From Hydrotalea sandarakina (GTDB lineage Bacteria > Bacteroidota > Bacteroidia > Chitinophagales > Chitinophagaceae), in contig NZ_QKZV01000006.1 of NCBI RefSeq assembly GCF_003254115.1, positions 62,001-126,000 on the forward strand: DNA of 64,000 nucleotides, read 5' to 3'. Shown here piece by piece: positions 8,891 through 19,013 of the stretch. The first letter of the stretch is position 1, and each line of letters opens with the position of its first letter. The translations under genes and the position numbers were made by a program. The notes under the pieces were generated by a model. That model was given only the letters and a program-made list of their open reading frames with translations, did not search any database and was not told the DNA's origin.

Positions 8891-9967
8891 ATGAAAAGAA
8901 AAACATTATTCATTGCTGCCTGTGCAACAATTCTTGCAAATTATAGTTATGCACAAAAACAAATGGGCTTAAAAGATTATTACAAAAATTATTTCCCTAT
9001 TGGCGTTGCGGTTAGTGCACATAATGTATTAAGCAGCGATACAACTTTTATACTGCAACAATTTAATAGTCTTACCCCGGAAAATGCCATGAAAATGGGG
9101 CCTATTCATCCCAAGGAAAATGAATACAATTTTAAAGAGGCTGATGCCATAGTAAACTTTGCGCAACGGCATCATTTAAAAGTAAGAGGTCATAACTTAT
9201 GTTGGCATGAACAAACCCCGGATTGGATATTTAAAGATGCAAATGGCGGATTGGTATCAAAGGAAGTACTTTTGGAACGTTTGAAACAACACATCTTTAC
9301 GGTAGTAAACAGATATAAAGGCAAAATTTATGCTTGGGATGTAGTAAATGAAGCTGTTGATGATGATAGTACACGCCTATTACGCAATTCATTATGGTAT
9401 CAAATATGTGGCATTGATTTCATAGTAAAAGCTTTTGAATATGCGCATGAAGCAGATCCAAATGCCATTTTATTCTATAACGATTACAATACGGAAAGGC
9501 CCGAAAAAAGAGCCAGAGTTTTACAATTAATGCAACAACTTAAAGCATTAAAAGTGCCGGTAATGGGTATTGGCTTACAAGGGCATTGGAGCATTTATGA
9601 ACCTACACAAACCGATTTACAACAAACCATTCAAAGCTTTGCTGCACTGGGTTTACAGGTGCAAATAACAGAACTGGATGTATCTATTTACCCATGGGAA
9701 AAAAAATTAAGACCTAAAACTGAAAAAGACATTGACGCTTATACCCCTGAGCTTGAACATAAACAAGATGAACAGTACAAAATGGTATTTAAAGTATTTA
9801 GAGCCAATAAACAAAAAATTACCGGGGTTACCTTTTGGAACTTAACAGATAGAACTACCTGGTTAGACAATTATCCTGTACCCGGAAGAAAAAATTATCC
9901 TTTGCTTTTTGATGCCAATTATCAACCTAAAAAAGCGTATTGGGATGTAGTTAATTTTAAACAATAA
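8891..9967 (+). CDS. GH10 endo-1,4-beta-xylanase
   Basis: This 358-residue secreted xylanase has a signal peptide (to about residue 21, ANYSYA) and then a single GH10 (beta/alpha)8 barrel. Family motifs are complete: LTPENAMKMG, VRGHNLCWHEQTPDWIF, the acid/base Glu154 in WDVVNEA, the nucleophile Glu261 in QITELDVS, and GVTFWNLTDRTTWLD near the C-terminus. It cuts the beta-1,4-xylan backbone between xylose units. It has no carbohydrate-binding module or lipobox, so it is probably periplasmic or secreted. It lies 26 bases after the CE4 gene and 4 bases before GH43, which will process the xylo-oligosaccharides it makes. Confidence 0.96.
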   Translation: MKRKTLFIAACATILANYSYAQKQMGLKDYYKNYFPIGVAVSAHNVLSSDTTFILQQFNSLTPENAMKMGPIHPKENEYNFKEADAIVNFAQRHHLKVRGHNLCWHEQTPDWIFKDANGGLVSKEVLLERLKQHIFTVVNRYKGKIYAWDVVNEAVDDDSTRLLRNSLWYQICGIDFIVKAFEYAHEADPNAILFYNDYNTERPEKRARVLQLMQQLKALKVPVMGIGLQGHWSIYEPTQTDLQQTIQSFAALGLQVQITELDVSIYPWEKKLRPKTEKDIDAYTPELEHKQDEQYKMVFKVFRANKQKITGVTFWNLTDRTTWLDNYPVPGRKNYPLLFDANYQPKKAYWDVVNFKQ

Positions 9968-9971
9968 TCAG

Positions 9972-11678
9972 ATGAAAAAAATATTATCACTAATTACCAT
10001 ATTTTTTTGTACACATCAGCTGCAAGCGCAAAGCAATTGCACATTTCAAAACCCAATTTTAGCAGGGTTTTATCCCGACCCTTCAATTTGTAAAGTGGGT
10101 AATGACTATTATTTAACCAATTCAACCTTTGCATATTTTCCGGGGTTACCCATTTTTCATAGCAAAGATTTAGTGCATTGGCAACAATTAGGCTTTGCAT
10201 TGAACCGACCCGAACAATTGAATTTAGATAGTGCAGGAGTTTCGAGAGGTTTATTTGCACCAGACATCAGTTACCATCAAGGGAAATTTTACATTGTTTG
10301 TACCTTAATTGACAAGTTGGGCAATTTTATTGTGACTGCTCAAAATCCGGCAGGTCCATGGAGTAACCCAATACCCTTGCCGAAAGTAGATGGTATTGAC
10401 CCTTCCCTTTTTTTTGATACCATACAAAACAAAACTTATTTAGTTTATAATAGCGTAGCGCCTAACAATCAGCCATTATATGAAGGACACCGCACCATTC
10501 GCTTGGTTGAATTTGATATACAAAAATTTGAAACGATAGGTAAAGAAAAGATTATAGTAAATGGCGGTGTTGATTTATCTAAAAAACCCATATGGATTGA
10601 AGGCCCACATATATTTCAAAAAGATGGATTTTACTATTTAATTTGTGCTGAAGGTGGTACTGCTTATCAACATTCAGAAGTAGTTTTCAGAAGTAAACAA
10701 GTTGACGGACCTTATGAACCTTGGCAAAACAACCCCATATTAACACAACGCCAGTTAAATCCCAATAGGCCCAACCCTATTACAACAACCGGTCATGCAC
10801 AATTTACACAAACGCCTACGGGTGAGTGGGTGGCCGTATTTTTAGGTTGCAGACCATATGAAAATGATTTTTATAATACAGGAAGAGAAACTTTTATGGC
10901 CCCGGTAAAATGGGAAGATGGATGGCCATACATAACACAAAACAACGATTTAGTGCAGTATCAATATAGCATTTCAACTAATTCATATCGGTTTCCACAC
11001 CAACAGCCATACAATGGTAATTTTTGTTTTACTGATTCTTTCCTTACTCAAAAACTAAATGATAGTTGGCAATATTTGCGAACACCCAAACATCAATGGT
11101 TTCAAATTTCAAATAAAGGAATTAGCATGCAACTGCAACCCATTACATGCAGTGAGCCCCTTAATCCTTCTTTTTTAGGTTGGCGGCAAACACATTTGTA
11201 TGGATATGCGTCAACGCAATTAAATTTTACGCCGACAAACTCTAATGAAAAAGCGGGTTTAATTGTTTTTCAAAATGAACATGCTTTTTATTATCTCTGT
11301 CAATCTGTAAATAAAAATAAAGAACCCGTTATTCAATTATATCGAGGAGATACAAGTACCCTGAATAATAATATGCAATTGATTACCGAAAGAAAAATAC
11401 CATTGAATCATTCATTACAACTAAAAATTAATGCCAATGGTGCCACCTATGATTTTTATTATGCCCTTCAACCCAATCATTGGCAATTATTACAGCAAGG
11501 AGTTGATGCTAAGCCATTAAGCACACAAGTAGCAGGCGGTTTTGTAGGTTGTGTTTATGCTTTATATGCCACTTCATTAAAACAAGCAACTAGTAATCGG
11601 GCCAACTTTCGGTGGTTCAAAATTTGTAATAACGATAAACCATACATCAATAACGGCAATAATATTTGTAAAGAATAA
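9972..11678 (+). CDS. GH43 beta-xylosidase/alpha-L-arabinofuranosidase
   Basis: This 568-residue secreted enzyme has a signal peptide (about 1-20, HQLQAQ). An N-terminal five-bladed GH43 propeller starts at NPILAGFYPDPSIC. The three catalytic acids are visible: base Asp36 in YPDPS, pKa-modulating Asp143 in GIDPS, and general acid Glu210 in WIEGPHIF. From about residue 340 a second beta-sandwich domain follows (FCFTDSF... to the end), as in two-domain GH43 beta-xylosidases. It releases xylose or arabinose from the products of the neighbouring GH10 enzyme. It is the last gene of the operon; a separate promoter for the next gene begins just downstream. Confidence 0.93.
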   Translation: MKKILSLITIFFCTHQLQAQSNCTFQNPILAGFYPDPSICKVGNDYYLTNSTFAYFPGLPIFHSKDLVHWQQLGFALNRPEQLNLDSAGVSRGLFAPDISYHQGKFYIVCTLIDKLGNFIVTAQNPAGPWSNPIPLPKVDGIDPSLFFDTIQNKTYLVYNSVAPNNQPLYEGHRTIRLVEFDIQKFETIGKEKIIVNGGVDLSKKPIWIEGPHIFQKDGFYYLICAEGGTAYQHSEVVFRSKQVDGPYEPWQNNPILTQRQLNPNRPNPITTTGHAQFTQTPTGEWVAVFLGCRPYENDFYNTGRETFMAPVKWEDGWPYITQNNDLVQYQYSISTNSYRFPHQQPYNGNFCFTDSFLTQKLNDSWQYLRTPKHQWFQISNKGISMQLQPITCSEPLNPSFLGWRQTHLYGYASTQLNFTPTNSNEKAGLIVFQNEHAFYYLCQSVNKNKEPVIQLYRGDTSTLNNNMQLITERKIPLNHSLQLKINANGATYDFYYALQPNHWQLLQQGVDAKPLSTQVAGGFVGCVYALYATSLKQATSNRANFRWFKICNNDKPYINNGNNICKE

Positions 11679-11684
11679 ACAAAA

Positions 11685-11714
11685 TTGTCCATCCACTACA
11701 TTTCCCTAATTTTG
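11685..11714 (+). promoter_or_regulatory. Bacteroidota-type promoter for the acyl-CoA carboxylase gene
   Basis: TTG at 11685-11687 and TAATTTTG at 11707-11714 are separated by 19 bases, matching the Bacteroidota -33/-7 consensus (TTG/TTTG and TAnnTTTG). The start codon lies 20 bases further on. This separates the gene from the upstream xylan operon. Confidence 0.7.
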
Positions 11715-11734
11715 TTATACTAACACTTGTTCGT

Positions 11735-13384
11735 ATGACTGACTTAGAATTTAATAAGAATGAAGACTGGATGAAGCTATTGAATAGCGCAGTTAAAAAA
11801 GAGAAAGAAAAAATAAAAAATGGCGGCGGAAAATCGGCCATTGAAAAACAACACCAAAAAAATAAACTTACCCCTCGCGAAAGAATAGCCTATTTAATTG
11901 ATGAGCATACAGAATTTATAGAGTTGGGGACATTTGCAGGATATGAAATGTATGCAGAAGAAGGCGGCTGCCCGGCAGGTGGAACAGTTGGCGGAATAGG
12001 TACTATTAAAGGTCGTCAATGCGTTATCGTTGCAAACGATCAAACCGTTAAAGCAGGTGCCTGGTTTCCTATAACCGGTAAAAAAAATTTACGATTACAG
12101 GAAATAGCAATGGAAAATAAATTGCCGATTATTTATCTGGTTGATAGTGCCGGTGTTTATCTTCCATTACAAGACGAAATATTTCCTGACAAAGAACATT
12201 TTGGTCGCATTTTTAGAAATAATGCCAAAATGAGTGCAATGGGCATTACACAAATAGCTGCCGTAATGGGTGCTTGTGTAGCAGGCGGTGCTTATTTACC
12301 CATAATGAGCGATGAAACACTAATGGTTGAAGGTAATGGATCCATTTTCTTAGCCGGTTCATATTTGGTTAAAGCAGCTATAGGTGAAGTTATTGACAAT
12401 GAAACTTTGGGTGGGGCTATTACACATACCGAAATTAGTGGCATTGCCGATTACCGATTCAAAACGGAACAGGAATGTTTGAATCACATAAAAAAAATCA
12501 TTCAACAATTAGGAAGTTCACCCAAAGCCGGCTTTAATAAAATTAAAGCCTATGCCCCTTTTAAAAATCCGGAAGAAATTTATGGCATTATGTCGGTTGA
12601 TAATGCCAAACCGTATGATATGCATGAAATAATAGAACGGATTGTTGATGCGAATGAAAACGGCACCGGCAGCTCATTCGAGCCCTTTAAAAACGATTAT
12701 GGAAAATCCATCATCTGTGGGTATGCACGTATTGAAGGATGGAGTGTAGGTATTGTTGCCAATCAAAGGTTAATAACAAAAAACAGAAAAGGGGAATTAC
12801 AAATGGGCGGTGTTATTTATAATGACAGCGCCGATAAAGCAGCGCGATTTATTATGAACTGCAATCAGAAAAAAATACCTCTTGTTTTTTTGCAAGATGT
12901 AACCGGATTTATGGTTGGTAGTCGCAGTGAACATAGTGGCATTATTAAAGATGGGGCCAAATTAGTAAATGCAGTTGCCAATTCAGTTGTTCCAAAAATT
13001 ACCATTATTATAGGAAATAGCTTTGGAGCCGGAAATTATGCCATGTGTGGCAAAGCTTATGATCCTCGTTTTATTTATGCTTGGCCAAGCGCAAAAATTG
13101 CTGTAATGGGTGGTGAACAAGCAGCCAAAACCATGCTACAAATTCAAGTAGCCAATTTAAAAGCACAGGGCAAAACAATTTCAAGCGAAGAAGAAAACAA
13201 GTTATTAAATTCATTAAAAGAAAAATATAATGCGCAAACAACTGCATACTATGCTGCTGCACGGTTATGGGTTGACGAAATCATTGATCCAATTTTAACC
13301 AGAAAATATATTGCAAACGGCATTGCTGCAGCTAATGAAAATGCCGATATCCCGGAATTCAAAACAGGCGTTTTCCAGGTTTAA
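11735..13384 (+). CDS. Acyl-CoA carboxylase carboxyltransferase beta subunit (methylcrotonyl-CoA carboxylase-like)
   Basis: This 549-residue cytosolic carboxyltransferase moves CO2 from carboxybiotin to an acyl-CoA. It has both crotonase-like halves: the N-half with LTPRERIAYLIDE, AGGTVGGIGTIKGRQCVIVAND and MGACVAGGAYLP, and the C-half with FLQDVTGFMVG, GNSFGAGNYAMCG and WPSAKIAVMGGEQAA. The stretch IFPDKEHFGRIFRNNAKMSAMGI is closer to methylcrotonyl-CoA carboxylase beta than to propionyl-CoA carboxylase beta, which would place it in leucine catabolism. The biotin carboxylase/carrier partner is not in this window. It has its own promoter and is followed after 7 bases by a PhzF-like gene. Family is certain; substrate is moderately supported. 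Confidence 0.88.
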   Translation: MTDLEFNKNEDWMKLLNSAVKKEKEKIKNGGGKSAIEKQHQKNKLTPRERIAYLIDEHTEFIELGTFAGYEMYAEEGGCPAGGTVGGIGTIKGRQCVIVANDQTVKAGAWFPITGKKNLRLQEIAMENKLPIIYLVDSAGVYLPLQDEIFPDKEHFGRIFRNNAKMSAMGITQIAAVMGACVAGGAYLPIMSDETLMVEGNGSIFLAGSYLVKAAIGEVIDNETLGGAITHTEISGIADYRFKTEQECLNHIKKIIQQLGSSPKAGFNKIKAYAPFKNPEEIYGIMSVDNAKPYDMHEIIERIVDANENGTGSSFEPFKNDYGKSIICGYARIEGWSVGIVANQRLITKNRKGELQMGGVIYNDSADKAARFIMNCNQKKIPLVFLQDVTGFMVGSRSEHSGIIKDGAKLVNAVANSVVPKITIIIGNSFGAGNYAMCGKAYDPRFIYAWPSAKIAVMGGEQAAKTMLQIQVANLKAQGKTISSEEENKLLNSLKEKYNAQTTAYYAAARLWVDEIIDPILTRKYIANGIAAANENADIPEFKTGVFQV

Positions 13385-13391
13385 TTTATAA

Positions 13392-14195
13392 ATGAATAAA
13401 AACATGAAATCATATCCCATTTATCAAGTTGATGCATTCACTGACCATTTATTTGGCGGCAATCCTGCTGCAGTTTGTCCGCTTAAATCATGGCTTCCCA
13501 CCGAGGTGATGCAACAATTAGCCATGGAAAACAATTTATCGGAAACTGCATTTTTTGTACAACACAATGATGAATTTGAAATTAGGTGGTTCACACCTGA
13601 GGTTGAAATTGATTTGGCAGGGCATCCAACTTTAGCAACTGCATTTGTTATTTTTAATATTTTGAAATTAGCCAAACATCGCATTCAATTTAAAAGTAAA
13701 AGTGGTTTATTAATTGTTGAGAAAAAAGACGATTGGTTAGTAATGAACTTTCCTGCCAGAATGCCGGAGCAAGTACATAATATTCCCCATCATTTATTAA
13801 AAGGATTTAACATTGCACCACAAAGTGTATGGAAATCGAGAGATTATTTATTGGTTTACCCGAATGAATCAACTATTCAACAACTAATACCCAACTTTGT
13901 AGAACTAAACCAACTGAATACTTTAGGCATAATTGTTACTGCTCAAGGTAACGAAACCGATTTTGTGTCTAGGTTTTTTGTACCCAACTCAGTAATAGGT
14001 GAAGATCCTGTTACCGGTTCAGCACATGCTACTTTAATTCCTTATTGGAGTAAAGTATTAAACAAGCAACAACTAACGGCCAGGCAAATATCCAAAAGAG
14101 GCGGCACCTTACTGTGTGAAATGCACCATGAAAGAGTAAATATTTCCGGCAAAGCAACTTTATACATGAAGGGGGAATATTATTTAGCAGAATAA
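13392..14195 (+). CDS. PhzF family isomerase/epimerase-like protein
   Basis: This 267-residue cytosolic protein has the PhzF fold signature: YQVDAFTDHLFGGNPAAVC at the N-terminus, NNLSETAFF with the putative catalytic Glu51, WFTPEVEIDLAGHPTLA, and in the second half FFVPNSVIGEDPVTGSAHATL. PhzF proteins share the diaminopimelate epimerase fold; the founding member isomerises a phenazine precursor, but most genomic copies have unknown substrates. No phenazine genes are nearby, so a phenazine role is unlikely. Start may be ATG 13392 or ATG 13404, which would remove four residues. It closely follows the carboxylase gene and is probably co-transcribed with it. Confidence 0.87.
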   Translation: MNKNMKSYPIYQVDAFTDHLFGGNPAAVCPLKSWLPTEVMQQLAMENNLSETAFFVQHNDEFEIRWFTPEVEIDLAGHPTLATAFVIFNILKLAKHRIQFKSKSGLLIVEKKDDWLVMNFPARMPEQVHNIPHHLLKGFNIAPQSVWKSRDYLLVYPNESTIQQLIPNFVELNQLNTLGIIVTAQGNETDFVSRFFVPNSVIGEDPVTGSAHATLIPYWSKVLNKQQLTARQISKRGGTLLCEMHHERVNISGKATLYMKGEYYLAE

Positions 14196-14260
14196 AAAAT
14201 TATAGCTTGATTGGGGTTAATTATTGTGTGCATCATTACAATTATTAGTATGTTTACCGC

Positions 14261-14746
14261 ATGCAAAAGCAACAACCTTCACTTGTTATTTTTACAGATG
14301 GCGCAGCAAGGGGTAATCCCGGACCCGGCGGATATGGTATTGTTATGTTTTGGGGGCCACATAAAAAAGAATTATCAGCCGGTTATCGTTTAACTACCAA
14401 TAACCGCATGGAATTAATGGCGGTAATTGTTGCATTACAATCATTAACAAAAAAGAATTTACCGGTTACTATTTATACCGATAGTCAATATGTAGTGAAT
14501 AGTGTTGAAAAAAAATGGCTAGATAATTGGATTAAAACCGACTTTAAAGGAGGAAAAAAAAATAAAGACCTTTGGCTAAAATATTATCAACTATCCAAAC
14601 AATATAACGTAAAGTTTAAATGGGTGAAAGGGCATGCAGAAAATGAATGGAATAACCGTTGCGATGAACTTGCTACAGCTGCTGCCGATGGCAATAATTT
14701 ACTGATTGATGAAGGCTATGAAAACAGCATAAATATTATGCAATAA
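14261..14746 (+). CDS. rnhA: Ribonuclease HI
   Basis: This 161-residue enzyme degrades the RNA strand of RNA/DNA hybrids, removing primers and R-loops. The catalytic set is intact: Asp13 (FTDGAARGNPGPGGYG), Glu51 (NNRMELMAV), Asp74 (YTDSQYV), His125 (WVKGHAENEWN) and Asp135 (NRCDELA). Length matches bacterial RNase HI. A near-consensus -7 element (TATGTTTA) ends four bases before the ATG, so the leader may be extremely short. Confidence 0.95.
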   Translation: MQKQQPSLVIFTDGAARGNPGPGGYGIVMFWGPHKKELSAGYRLTTNNRMELMAVIVALQSLTKKNLPVTIYTDSQYVVNSVEKKWLDNWIKTDFKGGKKNKDLWLKYYQLSKQYNVKFKWVKGHAENEWNNRCDELATAAADGNNLLIDEGYENSINIMQ

Positions 14747-14771
14747 AAAATACTTCCCTTTTACATACAGG

Positions 14772-14799
14772 TTGTATTAACTTTTAACACTTACTTTTG
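14772..14799 (+). promoter_or_regulatory. Bacteroidota-type promoter for ubiX
   Basis: TTG at 14772-14774 and a full-consensus TACTTTTG at 14792-14799 are 17 bases apart. The ubiX ATG is 21 bases downstream. The element also lies over the alternative TTG start of the frame, which supports ATG 14821. Confidence 0.7.
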
Positions 14800-14820
14800 T
14801 TATACAAGCAAAGTAAAAGC

Positions 14821-15381
14821 ATGCAACATAAAATTATTGTAGCTATTTCAGGTGCCAGTGGCGCCATTTATGCTAAACTGCTGTTAGATAGGCTTGTTGC
14901 ATTGAAAGAACAAATAGCCAATGTTGGAATAGTTATGAGCAAAAACGCTCAATTAGTTTGGGAAACAGAATTAGGTAATAACAACTATTCCAATTATCCT
15001 TTTCAATATTATACTAAATACGATTTTTCCGCACCGTTTGCTTCAGGGTCTGCGCAATACAATACCATGATTGTTGCACCTTGCAGTATGGGTACAATGG
15101 GAAGAATTGCTGCTGGCATTAGTGATGATTTAGTTACACGAGCCGCAGATGTCATACTAAAAGAAAGGCGGAAATTAATTTTAATGATTCGCGATACACC
15201 TTATAATTTAATCCATATTAAAAACATGGAAACCATTACGTTGGCAGGCGGAATTATTTTACCGGCTACCCCTTCATTTTACCACCAGCCCAAGACTATT
15301 GAAGATGTTGCAGCTTCTGTAGTTGATAGGGCTTTAGATATTGCCGGCATTAATATCTCAACATTTAGATGGGGCAGCTAA
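14821..15381 (+). CDS. ubiX: UbiX-type flavin prenyltransferase
   Basis: This 186-residue flavoprotein starts with KIIVAISGASGAIYAKLLL, the glycine-rich FMN site of UbiX/Pad1. It continues with the conserved APCSMGTMGRIAAGISDDLVTRAADVILKERRKLILMIRDTPYN block. UbiX prenylates FMN to make the cofactor of UbiD-family decarboxylases. No UbiD is present in the window. The start is ATG 14821; the frame extends upstream to a TTG inside the promoter. A GH53 gene follows after 14 bases and is probably co-transcribed, although there is no obvious functional link. Confidence 0.92.
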   Translation: MQHKIIVAISGASGAIYAKLLLDRLVALKEQIANVGIVMSKNAQLVWETELGNNNYSNYPFQYYTKYDFSAPFASGSAQYNTMIVAPCSMGTMGRIAAGISDDLVTRAADVILKERRKLILMIRDTPYNLIHIKNMETITLAGGIILPATPSFYHQPKTIEDVAASVVDRALDIAGINISTFRWGS

Positions 15382-15395
15382 ACAACTATGCAATT

Positions 15396-16424
15396 ATGTT
15401 TAAGTTTAAAATAGTATTGCTATTGGGAATTTTATATGGTACTATTGGATGTAGCAAACCCAATTCATCCAACAATGTAACAACCGGCGACACTACCAAA
15501 TTTTACAAAGGAGCTGATGTAAGCTGGGTTACAGAAATGGAAGCAGCAGGTTGGTACTATTATGACTCATTAGGAATAAAAACTGATTTATTTACGTTAC
15601 TGAAACAAAAAGGTATTAATGCCATACGGTTACGCATTTGGGTAAACCCTTCAAACGGCTGGTGCAACTTAAATGATGTTATAGCAAAAGCTTTACGTGC
15701 AAAACAAGCCGGAATGGATATTTTATTAGACTTTCATTATAGTGACACTTGGGCTGATCCCGGCAAACAAACCAAACCAGCTGCATGGTTAAACTTAGCA
15801 TTTCCGGCTTTAGTAAATACACTTAGCACCTATACAACACAAGTTTTGCAGGCATTGCAACAAAAAAATATTGTTCCAAAATGGGTACAAATTGGTAATG
15901 AGGTTGATAATGGCATGCTATGGGAAGATGGACGAGCTTCTACCAACATGAATCAATTTGCAACATTAATCGAAGCCGGTTATAAAGCTGTAAAAAACTT
16001 CAACCAAAACATTCAAGTAATTGTACATGTATCTAATGGATACAATAATAATTTATTTCGGTGGCTTTTTGATGGTTTAAAAAACAATGGCGCCCAGTGG
16101 GATATAATTGGCATGTCGCTTTATCCTGACAGTACCAATTGGAATTCATACAATACCCAATGCCTGGCGAATATGAACGATATGATTAATCGTTATAATT
16201 GTTCTGTAATGATATGTGAAGCCGGAATGCCTGTGAATCAACCTGCTATTTGCAAACAGTTTTTAACCGATTTAATTCAGAAAGTACGAGGCATACCCAA
16301 TCATAATGGCATAGGTGTATTTTATTGGGAACCGGAGTGTTATAATAATTGGCAAGGCTACGGTTTAGGTGCGTTTGATATTACAGGCAAACCAACAGAT
16401 GCCATGAACGCATTTTTACAATAA
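15396..16424 (+). CDS. GH53 endo-beta-1,4-galactanase, lipoprotein
   Basis: This 342-residue enzyme begins at ATG 15396 with a lipoprotein signal (MFKFKIVLLLGILYGTIGC, acylated Cys19). The ATG nine codons upstream would lengthen the n-region and overlap ubiX. The GH53 barrel is recognisable from FYKGADVSWVTEMEAAG, RLRIWVNPSNG and LLDFHYSDTWADPGKQ. Acid/base Glu169 lies in QIGNEVDNG and nucleophile Glu275 in MICEAGMP. The family cleaves beta-1,4-galactan side chains of type I arabinogalactan and pectin. The lipid anchor points to a membrane-attached, possibly surface-exposed enzyme. It lies outside the xylan operon and is followed by a strong bidirectional terminator. Confidence 0.92.
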   Translation: MFKFKIVLLLGILYGTIGCSKPNSSNNVTTGDTTKFYKGADVSWVTEMEAAGWYYYDSLGIKTDLFTLLKQKGINAIRLRIWVNPSNGWCNLNDVIAKALRAKQAGMDILLDFHYSDTWADPGKQTKPAAWLNLAFPALVNTLSTYTTQVLQALQQKNIVPKWVQIGNEVDNGMLWEDGRASTNMNQFATLIEAGYKAVKNFNQNIQVIVHVSNGYNNNLFRWLFDGLKNNGAQWDIIGMSLYPDSTNWNSYNTQCLANMNDMINRYNCSVMICEAGMPVNQPAICKQFLTDLIQKVRGIPNHNGIGVFYWEPECYNNWQGYGLGAFDITGKPTDAMNAFLQ

Positions 16425-16426
16425 AA

Positions 16427-16453
16427 AAACCTGCAGCAACAAACTGCAGGTTT
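16427..16453. terminator. Bidirectional terminator between GH53 and clpC
   Basis: AAACCTGCAG and CTGCAGGTTT form a perfect 10-base-pair stem with a 7-base loop, flanked by A and T runs. It lies between two converging genes and can serve both. Confidence 0.8.
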
Positions 16454-16475
16454 ATATAATTTAAAAAATGTAAAC

Positions 16476-19013
16476 TTAAGCTTTAGCACTTTGCTGCTCA
16501 GCTGCTCTTTTCAATTCAAAAACAATTTTTGTTTTGTCTTTGTCTAGTGATGCAATCAAAACATCACCGGCTTTTACATTCATGTTTAATATTTCCTCAG
16601 CCAACGGATCTTCTAAATATTTTTGAATAGCTCTGTGCAAAGGCCTAGCACCATATTGAACATCATAACCTTTGTCGGCAATAAATTCTTTTGCTTCATC
16701 GGTTAATTCAAGGGTGAAACCTAAATTCACCAAACGTTTCATTACACCTTTCATCAAAATATCAATAATGCTGAAAATATTTTCTTTGGATAAAGCATTG
16801 AATATTACAACATCATCAATACGATTTAAAAATTCAGGAGAGAATGTACGTTTCAGCGCTTTTTCAATAACGGCTTTGTTATTTTCTTCTTCATTTTGAA
16901 TACGTGCAGCTGTTGCAAAACCAACGCCACTTCCAAAATCTTTTAATTGGCGTACCCCAATGTTGGAAGTCATAATAATCAAAGTATTTTTAAAATCAAT
17001 TTTACGACCTAATCCATCTGTCAACTGACCATCATCTAATACTTGTAATAAAATATTATAAATGTCGGGGTGTGCTTTTTCAATTTCATCTAACAAAATA
17101 ACGCTATAGGGTTTGCGACGCACTTTTTCAGTTAATTGGCCGCCCTCTTCGTAACCTACATAGCCCGGAGGAGCACCTATTAAACGACTAACAGTGAATT
17201 TTTCCATATATTCACTCATATCAATGCGTATTAATGCATCTTCTGAGTCGAACATATAACGAGCTAACGAACGGGCTAATTCAGTTTTACCTACACCGGT
17301 AGGACCTAAGAAGATGAAAGTACCAATGGGTTTTTTAGGATCTTTTAAACCTACCCTATTCCGTTGAATGGCTTTTACAACTTTAGCAATGGCTTCATCC
17401 TGACCAATTACCATTCCTTTCATATCTTCGGCCATACGGCGAAGTTTTTCAGTTTCTGCCTGTACCATTCGCTTCACAGGTATACCTGTCATCATACTTA
17501 CTACTTCGGCTATATCCTCTTCACCAATGGGGTAACGTTTGTTTTTACTTTCTTCTTCCCAAACCAACTTAGCTTTTTCCAATTCTTCACCCAAACGTTT
17601 TTCTTTATCGCGTAAAGCAGCAGCTTCTTCAAAACGCTGGCTTTTAACTACTTTATTCTTTTCGTTTTTAACTTCTTCAATTTGTTTTTCTAAATCAACT
17701 ATTTCTTGAGGAACATTAATATTTTTCAAGTGCACACGAGCACCTACTTCGTCCAAAACATCAATTGCTTTATCAGGCAATAAGCGATCAGTCATGTATC
17801 GATCACTCAATTTTACACATGAATCAATGGCTTCCTGATCGTAAGTAACATTATGGAAATCTTCATATTTGCTTTTAATGTTATTCAAAATCATGATAGT
17901 ATCTTCCACGCTAGGTGGTTCAACTAACACTTTTTGGAAACGACGATCTAAGGCACCATCTTTTTCAATATACTGGCGGTACTCATCTAAAGTAGAAGCA
18001 CCTATGCATTGCAATTCACCACGAGCTAATGCGGGTTTAAAAATATTTGATGCATCTAATGAGCCACTGGCACCACCTGCACCTACAATGGTATGAATTT
18101 CATCAATGAATAAAATAACATCACGGTTCTTTTCTAATTCATTCATGATGGCTTTCATGCGTTCTTCAAATTGTCCCCGATATTTTGTTCCGGCAACCAA
18201 GGCAGCTAAATCCAGAGATACAACTCTTTTATCAAACAACACCCTGCTCACCTTTCTTTGTACAATACGCAATGCTAAACCTTCAACAATGGCGGTTTTA
18301 CCAACACCGGGCTCACCAATTAAAATGGGATTATTCTTTTTTCTACGTGAAAGGATTTGTGAAACCCTTTCAATCTCTTCTTCCCTACCTACAATAGGAT
18401 CTAAAGAATTGGTTTCAGCCAATTTGGTAATATCTCTACCAAAATTATCGAGTACGGGCGTTTTGCTTTTAACATTACCTTGTTTGGCTGTGCGTTGATA
18501 AGATTTTTGTTTTTCATCATCAAAATCATCTTCACCCTCATCGGAAAATTCGTTTTTGGGTGGAGGCGTAGAATTGGTACCTACCATACCTAATTCATTT
18601 TTGAAAATATCATAATCAACATCAAATTGGTTTAGAATTTGTGTGGCTATATTTTCTTTGTTTTTTAAAATACTTAACAACAAATGTTCGGTTTCTACCA
18701 ATGGGCTTTTTAAAGCCTTTGCTTCTAACACAGTAACACGAATTACTTTTTCGGCCTGCTTAGTTAGGGGCAAACTATTAATATTTGCAATATTTTTTCC
18801 GGTTTTATCTTTTACTGCCAACTCAATTTCTTTACGTAATTCGTAAAGGTCAACATTCAATTGCTTTAAAACCTTTATTGCAACATTTTCACCATCTCTA
18901 ATTAAGCCTAATAGTAAGTGCTCTGTGCCAATAAAATCATTACCCAGCCGTAAAGCCTCTTCACGACTGAAAGAAATGATTTCTTTAACCTGAGCTGAAA
19001 AATTATTATCCAT
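16476..19013 (-). CDS. clpC: ATP-dependent Clp protease ATP-binding subunit ClpC
   Basis: This 845-residue AAA+ unfoldase has two Clp N-domain repeats (about 1-145, each with EHLLL). A low-complexity acidic/charged linker spans about 150-185. AAA module 1 has Walker A GEPGVGKT at 233-240 and Walker [14 protein letters not shown]-type middle domain ([24 protein letters not shown]) follows, then AAA module 2 with [10 protein letters not shown], and a C-terminal ClpB-D2-small domain. The short middle domain with a UVR motif distinguishes ClpC from ClpB. It feeds substrates into ClpP, which is not in this window. The gene is transcribed alone, diverging from a STAS-like protein and ending at a shared terminator. 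Confidence 0.96.
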   Translation of the reverse strand: MDNNFSAQVKEIISFSREEALRLGNDFIGTEHLLLGLIRDGENVAIKVLKQLNVDLYELRKEIELAVKDKTGKNIANINSLPLTKQAEKVIRVTVLEAKALKSPLVETEHLLLSILKNKENIATQILNQFDVDYDIFKNELGMVGTNSTPPPKNEFSDEGEDDFDDEKQKSYQRTAKQGNVKSKTPVLDNFGRDITKLAETNSLDPIVGREEEIERVSQILSRRKKNNPILIGEPGVGKTAIVEGLALRIVQRKVSRVLFDKRVVSLDLAALVAGTKYRGQFEERMKAIMNELEKNRDVILFIDEIHTIVGAGGASGSLDASNIFKPALARGELQCIGASTLDEYRQYIEKDGALDRRFQKVLVEPPSVEDTIMILNNIKSKYEDFHNVTYDQEAIDSCVKLSDRYMTDRLLPDKAIDVLDEVGARVHLKNINVPQEIVDLEKQIEEVKNEKNKVVKSQRFEEAAALRDKEKRLGEELEKAKLVWEEESKNKRYPIGEEDIAEVVSMMTGIPVKRMVQAETEKLRRMAEDMKGMVIGQDEAIAKVVKAIQRNRVGLKDPKKPIGTFIFLGPTGVGKTELARSLARYMFDSEDALIRIDMSEYMEKFTVSRLIGAPPGYVGYEEGGQLTEKVRRKPYSVILLDEIEKAHPDIYNILLQVLDDGQLTDGLGRKIDFKNTLIIMTSNIGVRQLKDFGSGVGFATAARIQNEEENNKAVIEKALKRTFSPEFLNRIDDVVIFNALSKENIFSIIDILMKGVMKRLVNLGFTLELTDEAKEFIADKGYDVQYGARPLHRAIQKYLEDPLAEEILNMNVKAGDVLIASLDKDKTKIVFELKRAAEQQSAKA

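Noticed and set aside
8891-9967. GH10 enzyme as a cellulase
   Set aside because: GH10 motifs (WDVVNEA, ITELD) and neighbours indicate xylanase; no cellulose-binding module or cellulase family gene is nearby.
18106-18498. A 130-codon open frame on the plus strand
   Set aside because: It is antisense to the well-conserved ClpC AAA module, has no recognisable domain, and its composition is that of a reversed coding frame.
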